Shown: positions 1 to 10,662, counted from the stretch's first letter. The stretch: 64,000 nucleotides of DNA from Silene latifolia (GCF_048544455.1 NC_133531.1:64084099-64148098), one strand, 5' to 3'. Notes: generated from the sequence alone by a model not told the origin. Made by a program: numbers and translations.

Positions 1-1
1 T

Positions 2-715
2 TTCATTGGAGGGTTAAAACCTTCTGTTAAACCATTTGTCCGAGCATTTAAACCCCAGACCCTTGCATCTGCTGTTGAATATGCTAGATTGCAGGAGGAA
101 TCATTATCTGTTACTAGGACTCATGTTAAAAATTACCCCCAAAATTCATCTGTTCCTTCAGGACCACCAAGATTTCAATCTAAGTTCCCTTCTAAAGGCA
201 TTTTACCCACTCCAAATCCTATAAATTCACAGCCTTTTGCTTCCACAACTAACTCTAGACCCACAAGATTCATTAGTGCAGCAGAGAGGGCAGAAAAACA
301 GAAGAAAGGGGAGTGTTATTTCTGTAATGAACCCTTTTCTAGGGAGCATAATTGCAAATTTAAGGGTACTCAGTTGTTTGCAGTAGAAATTGTGGGAGGT
401 GAGGAGGAGGAAGAAATCTTGGATATCAGTCCAGAAGAGGAGGAAGTGGAGGAACCTGTTGCAGGGTATGATGTGGTTGGTTCAGACCCTTGTATATCAG
501 TCAATGCTTTATCTGGTAGTACTGGATTTCAAACAATGAGAGTAACAGGGTATGTGGGTAAGAAACCTATCCACATTTTGATAGATTCAGGAAGCACACA
601 TAACTTCTTGGATCAGGAGATGGCTGTCAAATTGGGTTGTAAATTAGAGACTATTGAACCTCAGTCACATCACAGTGGCGAGATGGGAGTCGACTTCCTG
701 TCAACTCATGAGTAG
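2..715 (+). pseudogene. gag C-terminus and protease N-terminus of the chromovirus
   Basis: The frame is open from the window edge. It begins with the end of a gag core (GGLKPSVKPFVRAFKPQT), has a zinc-knuckle-like cluster CYFCNEPF...HNCKFKG near 320-360, an acidic linker, and the aspartic protease active site LIDSGSTHNF near 580-610. The frame leaves the protease around 660-715, where the downstream frame takes over in mid-domain, so at least one small indel breaks the polyprotein. The true start lies outside the window. Gag binds element RNA and forms the particle; protease matures the polyprotein. Loss of frame suggests this copy is not autonomous. Confidence 0.85.
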
Positions 716-3700
716 AAAATTCTGTTGGCAGTTGCAGAACACCCACTTTGACACTGATGTATTCATTATACCTTTAGGGGGGTGTGACATGGTGCTAGGC
801 ATCCAATGGTTGAGTACATTAGGGACTGTAAGCTGGGACTTTAAACAGTTGAAGATGGAGTTCTCTTATAAAAAAAGAAAGCACGTGTTAAGAGGCTTGG
901 CCCCTCAGAAAATCAAAACTCCTACAGGAGGGCCATCTTGCAAGATGTTGAACACTGCTGCTCAATTGTGTTTTCTGCAGATTAACAACACCAAGGGTGA
1001 TATTCTTTGTTGTTCTAATGAAATTAAGAACAACAATGACCATCCTATAGAATTGCAGCAGCTGTTGAGGCAATATTCTGACCTTTTTGAAGAACCTACT
1101 GTTTTGCCACCTCAAAGGGGGGTCTATGACCATCGAATTCCCTTAATGTCAGAGGCTCAACCAGTCAATATCAGGCCTTATACGTATCCATTGAAACAGA
1201 GGGATATTATTGACAAGTTGGTTCAAGAAATGCTAGACCAAGGTATCATTCAGGCCAGCTGTAGTCCTTTTGCTTCTCCAGTGGTGTTAGTAGGGAAAAA
1301 TGATGGTTCATGGAGACTTTGTGTGGACTATAGGGAATTAAACAAGAGGACAGTAAATAATAAGTTCCCTATTCCTGTTGTGGATGAACTTATTGATGAA
1401 TTGGCTGGATCTCAAGTGTTCACTAAGCTGGATTTAAGAGCAGGATACCATCAATTAAGGGTTTATGAAGGTGATGTGTTTAAGACAGCTTTCAAAACTC
1501 ATGTGGGGCATTATGAATTTCTTGTTATGCCCTTTGGTTTGACAAATGCACCTGCATCTTTTCAGAATTGGATGAATTCTATTTTTAAACCACTTTTAAG
1601 GAAGTGTGTCCTGGTTTTCTTTGATGACATACTCATCTATAGCCCTTCTATGACTGACCATTGGTCTCATTTGGAGGCAGTGTTTGATTTAATGAGACAA
1701 CACCAGCTACATGTCAAGAGTAGTAAATGTGCATTTGCTATTCCTAAAGTTGAGTATTTGGGTCACTTCATAAGTGGAAAGGGAGTGGAAACTGACCCAG
1801 CCAAGATAGTAGCTGTGGCAAATTGGCCTGAGCCTCAGAATGTCAAGGAATTAAGGAGTTTTCTGGGGTTAGCAGGATACTACAGAAAATTTGTCAAGGG
1901 ATATGCACATATTAGCTATCCATTGACACAATTGTTGAGGAAAGGGGAATTTAAATGGAATTCTAATGCTGGGGAAGCCTTTCAGACTCTCAAATCTGCA
2001 TTAACAAGTGCTCCTGTCCTAGCTCTTCCAGATTTCAACATAACATTTGAAGTTGGCGATGCATCTAATGGGGGAATTGGAGCTGTACTTATGCAAGCAG
2101 GGCATCCCTTAGCTTTCATAAGCAAAACTCTCAGTCCTAAATGGCAGAAGTTGTCTGTATATGAAAAGGAGCTATTGGCAATTGTCTTTGCCGTGCAAAA
2201 ATGGGAACAATACCTTACTGGTCAGAAGTTTATGATTAAAACTGATCAGAAAAGCTTAAAATGGCTCTTACAACAAAAGATTTCAACCCCCTTCCAACAA
2301 TTCTGGTTATCTAAACTCATGGGATTTGATTATGAGATTCAATATAGAGCTGGCAAAGAAAACCTAGCTGTTGATGCCTTGTCTAGGTTAAATGGAAGTG
2401 AATTGATGTGCCTAGCCTTATCTGGAGCTCAAACTGATCTCTCTGAATTAATTCAAGAAAGTTATGAGTCAGATCCTTTTTTACATCAGGTTAAAACTCA
2501 GCTCCTAGCAGATCCTGCTGCTATCCCAGCTTACCAGCTAGTTGATGGCCTTCTTAGGAAGAAAGGGAAGATTGTGGTGGGTCCTGATGCATCAGTCAGG
2601 GAGAAAATACTTAGATGGCTTCATGGTGCACCACAGAGTGGGCATTCAGGCAGAGATGCCACTACTAGAAGGGTCAAATCCTTGTTTATTTGGAGGGGCA
2701 TGACTAAGGATATCAGCTACTTTGTCAGCAATTGCACAACCTGCCAGGCCAATAAGTATGATCATGCAGCCTATCCAGGGTTACTTCAACATTTACCAAT
2801 CCCTTCTGAGGTTTGGTTGGACATATCAATGGATTTTATTACAGGATTACCTAAATCCCAAGGTAGGGAAGTCATCTTTGTTGTAGTTGACAGGATGAGC
2901 AAGTATGCTCATTTTATGGCCCTGACGCATCCTTTTACAGCACTAGAAGTTGCCCAAGCCTACCTGGATAATGTTTTTAAACTTCATGGATGGCCAAGGA
3001 GTATAGTCAGTGATAGAGATGTTATCTTTACCAGTCAATTTTGGCAGGCTCTTTTTCAGATTCAAGGTTCTGAGTTGATGCTATCTTCTGCCTATCACCC
3101 TCAGACTCATGGTCAGACAGAGGTAGTTAATAGGTGCATTGAGTCTTACTTAAGATGTATGTGTGGAGAAAGACCCAAAGATTGGCTTATGTGGTTACCT
3201 CTGGCTGAATGGTGGTACAATACCACTTATCATTCTGCTACTCATTTAACTCCCTATGAGGCAGTGTACAATCAACCACCACCAATCCATTTGCCATATT
3301 TGCCTGGAAAATCATCAGTGGAGGCTGTGGATAGGACTATGCAATGGAGGGAGGCTATGATAACTGCAATTAAACAGCAGCTAGCCAAAGCCCAGCAGAG
3401 GATGAAGGTGCAGGCAGATAAAGGGAGGTCAGAAAGGGTGTTTCAAATAGGGGACTGGGTATGGTTGAAACTGCAACCTTATAGGCAGAGTTCAGTTCAA
3501 CTAAGGGGGAATGAGAAGCTCTCACCCAAATATTATGGACCCTTTCAAGTCAAGGATACTGTGGGCAAGGTTGCATATAAATTGGATTTGCCTGAAACTG
3601 TTAAAATCCACAAAGTCTTTCATGTATCCCAAATCAAAAAATTCAGAGGTGTCTTGCCTAATGCAATTCATATTCCAGAATGGATGAGAGGGTTGTCAAC

Positions 3701-3875
3701 AGAGCAAGATCTACAACCTGCAGCAATACTGGAGAGGAGGGTAGTGAAAAGGCAGAATCAGGCTGCTGTACAGTACTTAGTCCATTGGTTGGGATTCCCT
3801 ATTCATGATGCTACTTGGGAGTATGCAAACAATTTTGAGCAACAATACCCAGAATTCAATCTTGATGAAACTTGA
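654..3875 (+). CDS. Chromovirus pol: protease C-term, reverse transcriptase, RNase H, integrase, chromodomain
   Basis: This is a stop-free frame of 1073 codons. It opens with the protease tail (DMVLGIQWL). RT has KLDLRAGYHQLRV and the catalytic FFDDILIYS (Asp near residue 324). RNase H has [21 protein letters not shown] and KTDQKSLKWLL. Integrase has the second catalytic Asp in SIVSDRDVIF and the Glu in HGQTEVVNRC, with the first in LDISMDFITGL. The C-terminus is a chromodomain (YLVHWLGFPIHDATWEYANN), which in chromoviruses targets integration to heterochromatin. The first codons are a frame-shifted protease rather than a natural start, so it would have been made as part of a gag-pol polyprotein. 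The reading frame from RT onward looks undamaged. Confidence 0.95.
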   Translation: MNLSHITVARWESTSCQLMSRKFCWQLQNTHFDTDVFIIPLGGCDMVLGIQWLSTLGTVSWDFKQLKMEFSYKKRKHVLRGLAPQKIKTPTGGPSCKMLNTAAQLCFLQINNTKGDILCCSNEIKNNNDHPIELQQLLRQYSDLFEEPTVLPPQRGVYDHRIPLMSEAQPVNIRPYTYPLKQRDIIDKLVQEMLDQGIIQASCSPFASPVVLVGKNDGSWRLCVDYRELNKRTVNNKFPIPVVDELIDELAGSQVFTKLDLRAGYHQLRVYEGDVFKTAFKTHVGHYEFLVMPFGLTNAPASFQNWMNSIFKPLLRKCVLVFFDDILIYSPSMTDHWSHLEAVFDLMRQHQLHVKSSKCAFAIPKVEYLGHFISGKGVETDPAKIVAVANWPEPQNVKELRSFLGLAGYYRKFVKGYAHISYPLTQLLRKGEFKWNSNAGEAFQTLKSALTSAPVLALPDFNITFEVGDASNGGIGAVLMQAGHPLAFISKTLSPKWQKLSVYEKELLAIVFAVQKWEQYLTGQKFMIKTDQKSLKWLLQQKISTPFQQFWLSKLMGFDYEIQYRAGKENLAVDALSRLNGSELMCLALSGAQTDLSELIQESYESDPFLHQVKTQLLADPAAIPAYQLVDGLLRKKGKIVVGPDASVREKILRWLHGAPQSGHSGRDATTRRVKSLFIWRGMTKDISYFVSNCTTCQANKYDHAAYPGLLQHLPIPSEVWLDISMDFITGLPKSQGREVIFVVVDRMSKYAHFMALTHPFTALEVAQAYLDNVFKLHGWPRSIVSDRDVIFTSQFWQALFQIQGSELMLSSAYHPQTHGQTEVVNRCIESYLRCMCGERPKDWLMWLPLAEWWYNTTYHSATHLTPYEAVYNQPPPIHLPYLPGKSSVEAVDRTMQWREAMITAIKQQLAKAQQRMKVQADKGRSERVFQIGDWVWLKLQPYRQSSVQLRGNEKLSPKYYGPFQVKDTVGKVAYKLDLPETVKIHKVFHVSQIKKFRGVLPNAIHIPEWMRGLSTEQDLQPAAILERRVVKRQNQAAVQYLVHWLGFPIHDATWEYANNFEQQYPEFNLDET

Positions 3876-3895
3876 GACTTGTTGACAAGTCTCTT

Positions 3896-4177
3896 TTGAA
3901 GGAGGAAGATATGTTACAGTTTGTAACAGATTCAACAGAATCAGGTTTTTGGCGCCAAAAGTTGTTAGGCGACAGCTGGCAGTTAGCTAGTTATGAGCTG
4001 GAATTAGTTAGAGATTAGTAAATATAAATAGCTAATTTCTTGTTATTGTAAATCATTCATCATTTTTACACAATTCTAATACAATCTCAATCTTCCTCAA
4101 TTCTCTCTAATTGATCAGTTGTATAGAAAACTCGAGATATCCTTTGTTAATAGGACTATTTCCTGCATTCTATAACA
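3896..4177 (+). repeat. Polypurine tract and 3' LTR of the chromovirus
   Basis: A purine-rich tract (GAAGGAGGAAGAT) ends at 3911. The LTR runs 3912-4177 and starts TGTTACAG and ends TATAACA, so TGTTA/TAACA form the terminal inverted repeat. A TATA-like box (AATATAAATAG) lies near 4020-4030. Only this LTR is in the window. Confidence 0.9.
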
Positions 4178-5070
4178 CAAAATAAAGCCACATAGTCATT
4201 AACATGAAGAGGAAAAAGGAGATTGGAAAGATCATACCATGCGGTCTTCAATATCCCCATATCTCGGATGTGGTGTAGTCGATCAATGTGACAAAGGATA
4301 GACAAACAAAATATATACAAGACTACACTATAAAGGAAATGAACATGTTTTTTTGAATTTTTAAAATTTTAAAATTTTTATGGTTTTTGATTTTATGAAA
4401 TTAAAGAACATATTTTTGTATTTTTTTCAAAAATTTTCAAAATTTTTTGTATTTTTGGAATATAAATTCCCATCCCCCACTTTATTTTGGACATTGTCCT
4501 CAATGTACATGTAGGAGTAGGAATAAAAAGGAAATACATGTTTTTGAATTTTTTTTTTTGAAATAAAGTACAAATGCAATGATATGATATGAAAGAATGC
4601 ATGCTCTAACTAAATGCAATTCTATATGACATATATAACAAATGAATGCAATCTAAACTATATTAAATGATGCATATTCTCACCTATGATCAAACCTCCC
4701 CAAACCGATTTAAGTACTATTTCTAGTGTAGAAAGGAATAGGTTTGGTCATTAGTGACTATGTATGAATTATAGTCTATATGCAATTAACTATATGAATC
4801 ATATGAAATATATTACAATGCAAACTATACTATATGAACTAACTAATGTAAATGCAATATGAAATATAATACAAATGCAAGCCTAAACTATATGATATAT
4901 GTATGTCGCTTCATGGTTTAACCTCCCCAAACCGATTTTAAACACTATTTCTAATGTAGGAAGAAAGGGGTTTAATCATGAGGCAAATACATAAATGCAA
5001 CTATACATGAGAGATAGGGAAAGAAAAGGGTTCTTACAATCATTGTAGGAGATGAAGATGGTAGATAGGA
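4178..5070 (-). other. 3' UTR of element A (no gene)
   Basis: AT-rich non-coding DNA. It is the reverse complement of conserved 3' UTR in G (about 48540-48840), H (about 58130-58440) and B (about 17940-18300), including an A/T-rich block near 4345-4460 and the stretch around AGACCGCATGGTATGATC. No open frame is supported here. Confidence 0.8.
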
Positions 5071-5072
5071 AG

Positions 5073-5292
5073 CATATATAGCCATGACACGAGCCAAATG
5101 AGAGAAAAATATGAATTTTAGCCTGAACCCGCTCGGGTTGGGATTGACACGCTCGGGTTGACAGTGAACCCGCTCCAGATTAAATGAACCCGCTCGGGTT
5201 GGCAGTGAAGACGAGCATTTTCTTCAAAATCTGCGCGGATTCTTGGTCAGAGAACTTTTCTTCTTTTCTTGTCCTTCAACCCGCTCGGATTT
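5073..5292 (-). promoter_or_regulatory. Internal dyad array and TATA box of element A
   Basis: On the minus strand several CG-N2-CG dyads (for example AACCCGCTCGGGTT near 5126 and 5180) lie upstream of TATATATGC (5080-5073). In B, G and H the equivalent array and TATA precede ORF2; here that ORF has been lost. Confidence 0.7.
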
Positions 5293-5567
5293 GTCTAGGG
5301 ATGCTCATATTTTTTGAAATTTCGACCCAACACCTTTCTCATGATAACAAACTTACTCACAAGCCCAAATTCTCCATTTTATTCATTTCTTTATATTTTT
5401 CATCTTCTAATTTTTATTAATTTCCTTCAAAAACTCAATTAAAATATGAGATCCCTCCCTTTAATCTCTCATGCAATTAAATGAATGCAAAACTACACTA
5501 AATGCATATATACAAATTAATGGTTATTAAGGGACACCATCAAACCAAAGATTGAAAATTAACAACT

Positions 5568-6608
5568 TTATAGAAGATTATCACTAGCACTCAAAGCACG
5601 TAGAAGTCGATCAAATTCTTGGGAGTGAGAAATAAATAGGCATGGATAACAACACAAGATTATGCAATGAAATAATGCCCAAGTAAGAGACCGAACAAGC
5701 ATGTCAAGAGCATTATGACAAAAATCATAAGAGAAATGATGGATGGAAGGAACATGAAATGGGTAGTTGGTTGGCAATTCACTCAACTCATCCTCCAAAT
5801 AGTCCAAATCACCACATTTAATGCAAGTACTCACATTATCATTTAAGGTGATTTCAAGGGTGTCTATTTGGGGTTCCCAAATGTCCTCATCATATTCCTC
5901 ATCCCAACAAGGTCCATTATCAAAGGGGTTATCGTAACAAGGCTCACCAAGTTCAACACAATTGTCTCCCTCAAATATGTCATCCTCAAAGGGTGAGTTT
6001 TCACTCAAGCTCACATCCATATCACTCTCACTTTGCCCATAATCATCCAATTCCATGGAGGTTGAGTTCATTGAAACACAAGAAGAGTAGGATGACGGCA
6101 TCCAAGCATTAGTTTCACAATCAAGAATGTACTCCACCTCATCATCACTCTCTTCATCTAGCACTCCATCTTCCCAAGGAGGGGTAAATTTGTGGACATA
6201 GTGGGCAGACTCAAGGTTATAGGAAGGTGTCTCATCCTCACAAATCTCATTTTCATCATAGTTTTCCTCAATGAATTTTTGAAATGTGGTTTTTATCGCT
6301 TCTATACCTTCCTTGTCACTTTCAAATATGTCATGTATAGTTTGCTTGAGACAATGAATGGTCATGAACTCAACAAATTCCCAAAATTCCTCACAACTCA
6401 TCTCACATATCCTACCACCACTCAAGTGAAATGCCAAGTTGCGGGTCTCAAGGTTCATGCCATTATAAACAACACAACATGCTTCATAATTTGAAAGAGT
6501 AAAACCATGATGCCAAGCATGAGTCATATAATCTTCAAATCTTGCAACATATTTATCAAATGATTCATTTTCATATTGCCAAAAAGTGAATGTAGACATG
6601 TTGAGCAT
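5568..6608 (-). CDS. Acidic gag-derived ORF1 of element A (function unknown)
   Basis: Intact 346-residue frame starting at the first ATG after the primer site and leader hairpin. Residues about 8-70 (FWQYENESFDKYVARFED ... HHGF ... YNGMN) match the gag-core segment of F and H gag (ESLYEAWERFKGIC ... HHGL ... FWNGLYED). The rest is strongly acidic with repeated Cys/Asp/Glu blocks, and the C-terminus ends SQEFDRLLRALS, similar to B (SQAFDLLLKALS) and to the end of F's gag-protease frame (EQAFDYFFKVLS). I infer an internally deleted and diverged gag-protease polyprotein that lost the zinc knuckle and protease. It occupies the slot used by gag in F/H and pol in G. Near the C-terminus there is one hydrophobic stretch (LTWALFHCIILCCYPCLF) that could be a membrane segment. 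Confidence 0.7.
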   Translation of the reverse strand: MLNMSTFTFWQYENESFDKYVARFEDYMTHAWHHGFTLSNYEACCVVYNGMNLETRNLAFHLSGGRICEMSCEEFWEFVEFMTIHCLKQTIHDIFESDKEGIEAIKTTFQKFIEENYDENEICEDETPSYNLESAHYVHKFTPPWEDGVLDEESDDEVEYILDCETNAWMPSSYSSCVSMNSTSMELDDYGQSESDMDVSLSENSPFEDDIFEGDNCVELGEPCYDNPFDNGPCWDEEYDEDIWEPQIDTLEITLNDNVSTCIKCGDLDYLEDELSELPTNYPFHVPSIHHFSYDFCHNALDMLVRSLTWALFHCIILCCYPCLFISHSQEFDRLLRALSASDNLL

Positions 6609-6640
6609 GTGAAAAAGAACAAGTACAAGAAATAAATTCC

Positions 6641-6731
6641 CAAGGAACCAAAATTCCTCAAGAAGAAGCACAAATAAAACTAGACAAAAGAACAATTTAA
6701 ATAAAGAACACCGTCCCCGGCAACGGCGCCA
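6641..6731 (-). other. Primer-binding site (tRNA-Asp) and leader hairpin of element A
   Basis: The minus strand reads TGGCGCCGTTGCCGGGGA at 6731-6714, complementary to the 3' end of plant tRNA-Asp(GTC), four bases from the LTR end. Further into the leader, CTTGAGGAA (6662-6654) and TTCCTTG (6647-6641) can pair. Similar hairpins stand in the leaders of B, F, G and H. Confidence 0.9.
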
Positions 6732-6734
6732 TTT

Positions 6735-8549
6735 TGATGGGTTATGTCGTCGGGTCCCCCAATCAAACACATTTATAATTCTCAACAAACAACTAGTTAG
6801 TGGTAAGTAGAGGTCGATCCATGGGACGGTGGTTACTCAAATTATTCAATCTAATTATGGTTGTGCTTGGGGTTGTCACAATTATAATGGGTTGATGATT
6901 CTAATCTAATAAAAGCAATAAACAAGCAACAAAAGGAAATATGTAAACAATTGACTAAAAATGCTAGGATATCATGGGTTCATAAGGAAATTATGGGAGT
7001 TGATCATACAAACATGTTCTCAATTATAAGCAAGCAATTATTGTTGTAAAGGAACCGAGTTGGTTTATGTCTTACGGTTCTTAGGAAGAGTTGAGTCCCG
7101 GAGCCGAATCGATTAGATTGTACAACACCTACAAGTCGACTTAATTACTTTCCTCCTAATCACTTCTATGCATGGTCTAACAAGGCTCGAGTTGGTTTAT
7201 ATCTCACAAGTCAAGTTGAATAGATAAGAGATGGTTATAAATGCAAGGATTCATAGGCTTAGCATTTCATCAAACATAACATGTGCATAGGTTGACATCA
7301 CAACAAGCAAACAAATTAATTATGTGAACATATTAGATTAAGCATGAATTAATCCCCATGTTGATTTCCCTAATTACCCATTAATCCTAGCTAAGAGACT
7401 ACTCACTCATTATCAAGTTTGACATGCTAACAAGGTTGTCAATCATATTAACAAGGCAAAACATGATGAACAAGTAAGAAAGATTAACAATAATTAAAAC
7501 AAGGATTAAGAGAGTTATACCTATGGAGATTCCAAAATAATAATGCAAAGAATAATAGAAGTACTTGATGATTGATGGAAGGTTGTCAATCTCCCAATAA
7601 ACCCAAATTATCTTTTAATTACCTAATAATAAACTTGAATTACTCAATAATAAACTTGAACAATAATTAAAGGAAAGATTAATGTGTGATTTGTGGAAAG
7701 ATTAAAGAGTAATCTATTCTAATCTACTCCTAAAGAAGGCTTAACCTAATCTAAAGAAGGATTGATTTAATCTAAAGAAAACTTGATGGTTTGATTATTA
7801 CAAATAGGGTATATATAGTAGTACATCATTAGGTTAAGCAAGGGTAAATTAGTAAATAACAATGCTAATTGTTGAGTAGGGAATCGCTCCTCTCAAGAAA
7901 AGATGCGGGTCTCCTTTTTGCTAGTCTTTGAAAAATATGCGCGGATCATGGTTAACGTAGCAAGGAAAAACTTCCTGTCCAGCAATACGCTCGTCCCGTG
8001 CTGAAAATGAGCGTCCTGGGCTTCAACCCGAGCGGGTTGAATTTGTCCCGAGCGGGTTGAGCTGTATCGTGCCTTACTTGAACTCGGATTGTAAAACGGA
8101 CGTCATTTCCTCATCCGGACTCCTATTGGAGTGATTCAAAAGCCTAGATCACTTGATTTTTTGACGCCGTTTCAACTAACATACTTTCAGAGCCAAAGGA
8201 GCAACCCTTAGTTTGGTTTTCGAGCAATTTCTTCTTGCAATGTCTTCCTTCTCGTCATCCTTGCTTTTTAGCCTAAGATGCCTCTATATACTCTTTAATT
8301 CTACTTCCTTGGTCATCATTCTTGCCTCCTCTTCATACTTAGTCCATCAAATATCGTCAACAAGCTTCCAAATATGCACGAAAGACGGGAATTTCCGCCT
8401 TATTTTCTCCTTTCCTATAAAACATATAAAATGCACTAGGAAAGCAAAATAGAAAGCATTTGACGGATAAAATGGTCATGAAATGTTATAAAAGTATGCA
8501 AAATAGGTTCAATTAGGGGACTAAATGTGCACAAATAATGTTCACATCA
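6735..8549 (-). repeat. 5' LTR of element A (1815 bp)
   Basis: On the minus strand it starts TGATGTGAAC and ends ACCCATCA, giving the terminal inverted repeat TGATG/CATCA. The R/U5 part contains the block around AATCTAATCGATTCGGCTCC that is conserved in the LTRs of B, F, G and H. The primer site follows directly. The other LTR lies outside the window, so no target duplication can be checked. Confidence 0.92.
7810..8054 (-). promoter_or_regulatory. LTR promoter of element A: CG-N2-CG dyads plus TATA
   Basis: Dyad cores start at 8049, 8029, 8008 (degenerate TGAGCG) and 7988, spaced 20, 21 and 20 bp; the two furthest upstream are CCCG-AG-CGGG types. TATATATA is at 7817-7810, about 170 bp downstream on the minus strand. 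Confidence 0.75.
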
Positions 8550-9244
8550 ACAACCTCATGTTCTTTTCCCGGCGACGGCTCTCTTCCCGACCACCCAAAA
8601 CCCCACAGAAATCACGGACCTGACAACTCATTTCACCGATCAACAACTACCACAACAACCATATTAACCACATGAATCACCAATTAATTCAAACCGCCTT
8701 CTTTTTCCACACTCGAAAGTTTACCCAAAAAGGGTTTAGGGTTCAATTTATCGGCACCGTGGACGATAAATTGAACCCTAAACCTTTTTCAGATGACTCC
8801 ACCGCCGAATCTCGAACAAATAGACACCCTAAGACGGGATGGTGAACCCTTTTTGGGAATGGCGTCAAAAGAGGGTTGTGGTGGCGCTTGGGAAGGGAGT
8901 TGTTGGATGAACTGGGTTAGGGTGGATCACCGGCAATCGGAATATAAGATTTGAGTTGGAGATATTCCAAGTGAGGGGGAGGTGTGACTTGGTGAAGACA
9001 TCAAATGGTTAGGGGTCAAAGGAGGGGTGATTACAAAGTCGTTGGATTTGCCTAATATTAAGGGATGAAAGAGAATCATGAATGAGAAAGTATTTTTACA
9101 ATATCTTTTAATTTCTTTTTAAATTTTTTATTGTCCTATTTTCTTGTTAACAAACGCCCCGGGGGCTGTTTTTATCATTTGTCTTATAAATATACTATAT
9201 TTTTGTGTTTTTAAACCACTTATAGGTATAGACTAGCTAAAATA
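8550..9244. other. Unassigned intergenic DNA containing a long hairpin
   Basis: No coding frame is supported. It flanks element A's 5' LTR. The only clear structure is an inverted repeat: left arm 8727-8753, right arm 8764-8789, 10-base loop, arms identical apart from one extra G. The rest may be an old transposon or gene fragment; I do not recognise it. Confidence 0.6.
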
Positions 9245-9338
9245 TACTCCCTCATATTCAGCCTATAGTTCCCCTTTCATTATAATACTCCTCACATATA
9301 TTAGAGAAAGGGGAACTATAGGCTGAATAAGATGAGTA
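9245..9338. mobile_element. Short foldback MITE (Stowaway-like)
   Basis: A 94-bp foldback. The ends TACTCCCTCATATTCAGCC and GGCTGAATAAGATGAGTA are near-complementary, and the inner arms CTATAGTTCCCCTTTC / GAAAGGGGAACTATAG are perfect. The CTCCCTC terminus and flanking TA suggest Tc1/mariner-derived Stowaway MITEs. Confidence 0.75.
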
Positions 9339-9466
9339 CTATATTTTCTGTGCATCTTGATCCGTGACCCGATCATCTCGAACTAAAACTGGCCTATTAA
9401 TATGTACCGATCATGCTCATTGTAGTATTCAAAGTATTATTTAATCGAGCTTATTATCTTGTGAGA

Positions 9467-10662
9467 TACTCCTCCGTCCCGATCATTTGTTATCTTTTGG
9501 TTTGGCACAAAGACCAATGAAAAAAGAGATGATCAATTACTAAATGACATGTGGATGAAATTTAGTGTTTTTTTTAACTACTCATATAATAGAGGCCTTA
9601 TACACACACTTTTGGCAGACTCTTTCCATACATAAAAATGAGTGTGTACTTCACCATATTAACCATTGAAAATCTTTATGCAACTTAACCACCTTCGGTA
9701 TATTCGTGATTCTATTTAAAATAACAATTTAATCATAAGCTAAACTTTTACAAAGTAGCCGAGATAATAAAAAGGAGTTTACTCATGTAGTCATGCATGT
9801 TGATCTCCGTGGGCGACACGAGATCCGTTACTTTCAAAAGTTCTTAATTATAACTTCAAATTTTCAATTATGTATTTATAGGAAGAATTTGTTAATGATA
9901 AATACTCCCTTTGTCCAATCATTAAAATATCAAAAAATAAAAATAAAGCACACCTTCCATCGATCTTAAAAATGTAAAACCAAAACCCAATTGAATACGT
10001 AATCACGAACGATCAATACTATGGTCAGTTTCAAAATATAAGTGGTTTTCATATCAACGGCATTAAAGCACCAACGGAGATGTCTACAGACAATGTTTAT
10101 ATAACCTTTATATAGTGTATGGAGTCTTAGATGTGTAAGGATTTTGTGAACAATACGATATTTCATTAGAGTAGACAATTAAGTTTTAACTTCCTAATGA
10201 AATTGAATCACGGGTAGTATTTTGTTAGCGCAAGAGTCCAAGCTATTCCATCCTACATGTATTCAAATATAATTTAACGTAGGTAGGAGTTTAAGATATA
10301 AATGGGACGGATTGATTATTTAAATAAATAATGGTAAAATCAAATCCAGAACAAATAAGTTACGCAATAAATATCATATTCTTAGTTCTTTTAAATATTG
10401 ATTCAAAAGACCGAAATAACCCAAAATTGGAGTGCAGTATATGTAGGAAAACCGAAAATCTATATGACAACCACTTTTGTATTCTATGTAGGAACCTTAT
10501 GTGAGAGTAATTGATATTTCTGTGCATTTTTCATAACCTCACAGAAAAGCAACCCATTATTTAGTTATCCGTGCAACGCACGGGCACAAAATCTAGTAGA
10601 TAATAATTGAGTAATACACTTCAAAAAGGAAATAGATAACAATCGACCGGACGAAGAGAGTA
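9467..10662. mobile_element. Candidate TIR DNA element (about 1.2 kb, non-coding)
   Basis: The left end TACTCCTCCGTCCCGATCAT and the reverse complement of the right end (TACTCTCTTCGTCCGGTCGA) align as roughly 32-bp imperfect terminal inverted repeats continuing into TTGTTATCT. No transposase frame is visible. The interior contains a second lone MITE-type terminus at about 9902 and a Helitron-like end at 10569, so it may be a mosaic instead of one element. Confidence 0.45.
10569..10596 (+). mobile_element. Helitron-like 3' terminus
   Basis: CCGTGC-AAC-GCACGG (10569-10583) forms a short GC-rich hairpin followed ten bases later by CTAG (10593-10596) and then T. That is the usual plant Helitron 3' end (hairpin plus CTRR, insertion between A and T). 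No 5' end or Rep/helicase was identified. Confidence 0.5.

Larger units (their letters stand above)
1..4177 (+). mobile_element. Chromovirus-type Ty3/gypsy LTR retrotransposon, 3' part (5' end outside window)
   Basis: The stretch reads end of gag, protease, RT, RNase H, integrase and chromodomain, then a polypurine tract and a 266-bp 3' LTR. That is the chromovirus order. The short LTR suggests a Reina-like clade, which is an inference. The 3' flank (4178 onward) continues the 3' UTR of element A exactly as it reads uninterrupted at 17946 in element B, so this element inserted into A after A had inserted. Confidence 0.93.
4178..8549 (-). mobile_element. Athila-like element A (minus), 5' LTR to 3' UTR; 3' LTR outside window
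   Basis: Read on the minus strand: 5' LTR 8549-6735, tRNA-Asp primer site 6731-6714, leader hairpin, one acidic ORF 6608-5568, a dyad array with TATA, then 3' UTR interrupted at 4178 by the chromovirus. The Athila-type ORF2 present in B, G and H is absent: the internal TATA leads directly into the 3' UTR. The LTR resembles that of H (shared AACCCG-CT-CGGGTT dyads and flanks), so A and H are one subfamily. The element is non-autonomous: no RT or integrase. Confidence 0.9.

Noticed and set aside
5184-5420. Frame on the plus strand over A's internal array
   Set aside because: Antisense to element A and explained by the array and its flank.
9902-9960. Separate MITE at ACTCCCTTTGTCCAATC
   Set aside because: Only one terminus; no matching inverted end was found.
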